This document shows positions 6,712 through 8,946 of a DNA stretch of 8,946 nucleotides, piece by piece. A model generated the notes under the pieces. It did not search any database, was not told where the DNA came from, and worked only from the letters and a program-made list of their open reading frames with translations. This DNA comes from Spirochaetales bacterium (lineage in GTDB: Bacteria > Spirochaetota > Spirochaetia > DSM-16054 > Sediminispirochaetaceae): positions 1-8,946 of the forward strand of contig JAASTM010000058.1 in assembly GCA_021767325.1 (NCBI GenBank), in the 5' to 3' direction. The stretch's first letter is position 1; every line of letters starts with the position of its first letter. A program made the translations under genes and the position numbers.

Positions 6712-7878
6712 TTAAGTCATACCCTCAACCCTGTCCATCGGAGATACGATCTCAGTGACCCGCACTCCGAAGTTTTCATCAATAACTACTACCTCTCCCC
6801 GGGCAATAAGTTTGTGATTGACGAGGATATCAACAGGTTCGCCGGCCAGTTTATCCAGCTCGATGATGGTACCTTCGCCCATTCCCAGAATATCTTTGAT
6901 AAGACGACGGGTCCGTCCCAGTTCGACCGTCATCTCCATGTACACGTCCATTAACAGACCGATATTTCCCTGCTCACTGCCGCCGGACTGCGGATTCAAG
7001 TTGGGAAACTGTACCGCCTGTACATTCGCTCCGCCCATGCCGGGAGTACCGGCCATAGCCTGTCCGCCGAACTGGGCCTGCTGACCGCCCCACATCTGGC
7101 CGCCGCCCATCTGCTGTTGCCCCATTCCGGGCTGCTGCATTTGTCCGCCGCCCATTTGCCCCCCCATCTGGCCGCCCATCTGCTGCTGAGGCTGGGCCTG
7201 AGGAGCCGCCTGCTGACGACCACCCCCGGCCGCCTGCAGTATAGATTTGACCACCGGCAGCTCGAAAAACTCCACCAGCGTGGTCTCCGGTTCGTTGTCT
7301 ATGGTCAGCGGATAGGTGGCTTTGACTACCTGCCCGCTGGGGGCCTGTACCTCACCGTTCGATACCTTATTGGTGCTTCCCGGAGAGTTCATCACAGTTG
7401 CCCCGATTGTGTCACCTATACTGGTGGCAGCCGAACCGGCCAATGTGTTTCCGGCTTCATCCAGAGCCGAGAGGGCCGCTTCGTTCAACTCGACGTCGCT
7501 CTGACCCATCATTTTACCGGCAATAGTCGTGGCGGCGTCTTCGGGAATCAGATAGGAGTGAAACCCGCTCAGACCTTCGGAATAATCTATCTTAACCTCG
7601 ACCAGGCTCGCGGGCAGGTTCTGCCCTGCGTTTTCAGCCGCAACAACCTCAATGGAGGGTGTCTGCAGGGTTACTGTTTCTCCGATCATTCCGGAGAGAT
7701 TGGAACCCTGAGATTGAACAATTTGTCCTAATATCTGGGCGAACTGCTGTTTTTCCTGATCGGAAAGCCCAGCTTCTCCGCCCCCACCGGAGGAGGAAGA
7801 GTCCTGGCCGCCAAAATCCATGCTGCTTCCCTGCAATAATGCATCAATTTCATCTTGAGAGAGAGAACCATCACTCAT
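6712..7878 (-). CDS. fliY: FliY, flagellar switch protein with CheC-like and FliN-type domains
   Basis: A 388-residue C-ring protein. Residues 5-16 (SLSQDEIDALLQ) match the phospho-CheY-binding peptide. A Ser/Gly linker is at 27-38. A CheC/FliM-like domain spans about 39-212. It has two pseudo-repeats: the first, near 42-73, lacks the catalytic Glu and Asn (Gln48, Gly51), and the second, near 133-166, keeps Ser137, Glu141 and Asn144. Residues about 221-285 are a Gln/Gly/Met-rich linker with repeated GGQM units. The C-terminal SpoA (FliN) domain is about 303-383 (MTVELGRTRRLIKDILGMGEGT, then VDILVNHKLIARGEVVVID). FliY-type proteins join the FliM-FliN switch and, in Bacillus, remove phosphate from CheY-P. 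The ATG overlaps the fliM stop by one base (TAATG), with AAGGAG seven bases upstream. Some annotations of spirochaete genomes call this gene fliN. Confidence 0.94.
   Translation of the reverse strand: MSDGSLSQDEIDALLQGSSMDFGGQDSSSSGGGGEAGLSDQEKQQFAQILGQIVQSQGSNLSGMIGETVTLQTPSIEVVAAENAGQNLPASLVEVKIDYSEGLSGFHSYLIPEDAATTIAGKMMGQSDVELNEAALSALDEAGNTLAGSAATSIGDTIGATVMNSPGSTNKVSNGEVQAPSGQVVKATYPLTIDNEPETTLVEFFELPVVKSILQAAGGGRQQAAPQAQPQQQMGGQMGGQMGGGQMQQPGMGQQQMGGGQMWGGQQAQFGGQAMAGTPGMGGANVQAVQFPNLNPQSGGSEQGNIGLLMDVYMEMTVELGRTRRLIKDILGMGEGTIIELDKLAGEPVDILVNHKLIARGEVVVIDENFGVRVTEIVSPMDRVEGMT
7093..7185 (-). repeat. Gln/Gly/Met-rich linker repeat in fliY
   Basis: Residues 232-262 of FliY are an imperfect repeat of QM-GG(G) units, with MGGQMGGQMGGGQM at 234-247 and QQQMGGGQMWGG at 254-265. 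Different Gly and Gln codons are used in the copies, so this is an amino-acid-level repeat more than a fresh DNA duplication. It separates the CheC-like domain from the SpoA domain and is likely disordered. It contains a run of seven G bases (7159-7165). Confidence 0.8.
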
Positions 7879-8909
7879 TACTCTTCTCCTTCTTCTGCAA
7901 CGAGCTCTTCGAACTCGTCCTTCGTAATATCTTCCAATTTTTCGGTTATCTGTACCGCTACTTTATTCGCCATGATTCCCGGTCGGCACTCAAACTTTCT
8001 GCGATTGCCGATCTTCAAGGTCATCGGATCCTTGGTTTGTACATTCGGAAATCTCACTACATCACCCTGTCGAAGCGAAAGCACGTCCCGTACGGTCAGC
8101 TGCATGCTGCCCACTTCGGCCACCACCGACACCTCAATATTCGACAGCCGGTCCTTCAGGATGTTTAGGTTTTCAGTGGTGGCTCCACTACGTACCGATG
8201 AGTACATGTACTGGGCCGACAATTTCGAAATGATCGGCTCAATTGTAAGGTAGGGAATACAGAAGTTCATCATTCCCTCTACCTCGCCGACCTTCGTCTC
8301 CAGGGTTACCAGAACAACCATCTCGGTGGGTGGCACGATCTGGGCGAATTGAGGATTAGTCTCGATCTGTCCCAGACGCGGACGCAGGTCGATTACCTGA
8401 CTCCAGGCCTCGCGCAGATTGCCCAGGATCCGCACTATTATACCTTCCATTACCGACTGCTCTATATCAGTCAGGTCGCGGTTTACTTTGGTGCCCTCGC
8501 CCTGCCCACCGAAGAGTCTGTCGATAACCGAAAAGGTGATAGCCGGATCGATTTCCAGTATGGCGGACCCCTTTAGGGGATCCATATTTATAATTCCGAG
8601 GGTGGTCGGATTGGGAATTGACCGGATGAACTCCTCGTAAGTCAACTGGTCTACCGAGGCCACGTGTACATGCACCATGCTCCGCAGCTGCGCAGAAAGG
8701 GCTGTAGTAGTGAGCCGGGCAAATGTTTCGTGCATTATTGAAACGGTACGAATCTGCTCTTTCGAAAACTTGTCCGGCCGCTTGAAATCATAGATCTTGA
8801 TCTTCCGCTGGTCCTGAGCCGCCGGGGCCGAGGATTCGCTTTCGATTTCACCGGTTGATATTGCTGTGAGTAGCTGATCTATTTCATCCTGCGACAGAAC
8901 TTCGTTCAT
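7878..8909 (-). CDS. fliM: FliM, flagellar motor switch protein
   Basis: A 343-residue C-ring protein of usual length. It receives the CheY-P signal and controls rotation direction. Residues 5-15 (LSQDEIDQLLT) are the CheY-P-binding peptide. A short flexible linker follows (about 18-35). The middle domain (about 38-235) contains IYDFKRPDKFSKEQIRT (39-55), YEEFIRSIPNPT (91-102) and the GGxG motif at 134-137 (LFGGQGEG), which contacts FliG. The C-terminal SpoA domain (about 250-325) has VRDVLSLRQGDVVRF (273-287) and ends in a Glu-rich tail. The ATG at 8909 gives the conserved MNEVLSQDEIDQLL start. Its ribosome-binding site is weak: GAGG lies 11 bases upstream. The fliM stop shares a base with the fliY start, so switch proteins are probably made in coupled amounts. 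Confidence 0.97.
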   Translation of the reverse strand: MNEVLSQDEIDQLLTAISTGEIESESSAPAAQDQRKIKIYDFKRPDKFSKEQIRTVSIMHETFARLTTTALSAQLRSMVHVHVASVDQLTYEEFIRSIPNPTTLGIINMDPLKGSAILEIDPAITFSVIDRLFGGQGEGTKVNRDLTDIEQSVMEGIIVRILGNLREAWSQVIDLRPRLGQIETNPQFAQIVPPTEMVVLVTLETKVGEVEGMMNFCIPYLTIEPIISKLSAQYMYSSVRSGATTENLNILKDRLSNIEVSVVAEVGSMQLTVRDVLSLRQGDVVRFPNVQTKDPMTLKIGNRRKFECRPGIMANKVAVQITEKLEDITKDEFEELVAEEGEE

Positions 8910-8933
8910 ACCGTTCTCATCCTCACCCTCATA

Positions 8934-8946
8934 TTAAAACTCTACC
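8934..8946 (-). CDS. Possible 3' end of an upstream gene (fliL expected)
   Basis: In one minus-strand frame the window edge reads Val-Glu-Phe-stop, with TAA at 8936-8934, 24 bp before fliM. In spirochaete fla operons fliL usually precedes fliM, so this may be its last codons. Another frame ends in TGA at 8931-8929 and fits equally well. Too little sequence is present to identify the gene. Confidence 0.25.

Noticed and set aside
7117..7731. Plus-strand frame of 204 codons opposite fliY
   Set aside because: Its Leu/His/Arg-rich start is the complement of the Gln/Gly/Met repeat. No domain and no ribosome-binding site are seen.
8906..8920. Four-codon frame (ATG to TGA) overlapping the fliM start
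   Set aside because: It could act as a coupling leader, but its own ATG lies directly against the GAGG and would not be well spaced. Chance occurrence is more likely.

Overview
The window is one continuous stretch of a flagellar (fla) operon, with every gene on the minus strand, so it is read from right to left. In transcription order it holds a possible gene end at the right edge (fliL would be expected), then fliM, fliY, fliO, fliP, fliQ, fliR, flhB, flhA, and the 5' part of flhF, which runs off the left edge. This order, the fliY-type switch gene with its long linker, the secretory-type FliO, and the N-terminal sequence of FlhF all match the fla operon of spirochaetes as known from Treponema and relatives. 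The source is most likely a free-living or host-associated member of the Spirochaetales. Genus cannot be fixed from the sequence alone.

Right part (about 6712-8909): FliM and FliY form the cytoplasmic switch (C-ring). Both begin with a SQDEID.LL peptide of the kind that binds phospho-CheY. FliY adds a CheC-like central domain with one of two phosphatase motifs intact, a Gln/Gly/Met-rich linker, and a FliN-like SpoA domain.

Middle (about 2788-6651): FliO, FliP, FliQ, FliR and FlhB build the membrane export gate of the flagellar type III secretion system. Left (1-2753): FlhA is the large gate and ion-channel subunit with a cytoplasmic substrate-docking domain. FlhF is the SRP-family GTPase that sets flagellar position and number; its P-loop is visible before the window ends.

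Genes are packed with overlaps (fliR/flhB by 4 bp, fliM/fliY by 1 bp) or short gaps of 6 to 60 bp. Most have clear Shine-Dalgarno sites, and I see no internal promoter, terminator, RNA gene, mobile element or CRISPR array. No stretch of 300 bases lacks a gene. The operon is conventional, and I do not see a wholly new system. Points worth a second look are a run of eight G bases forming the fliP ribosome-binding region, a G-run and possible internal start in the fliY linker, a half-degenerate CheC-like domain in FliY, and residue changes at normally conserved positions of FlhA.
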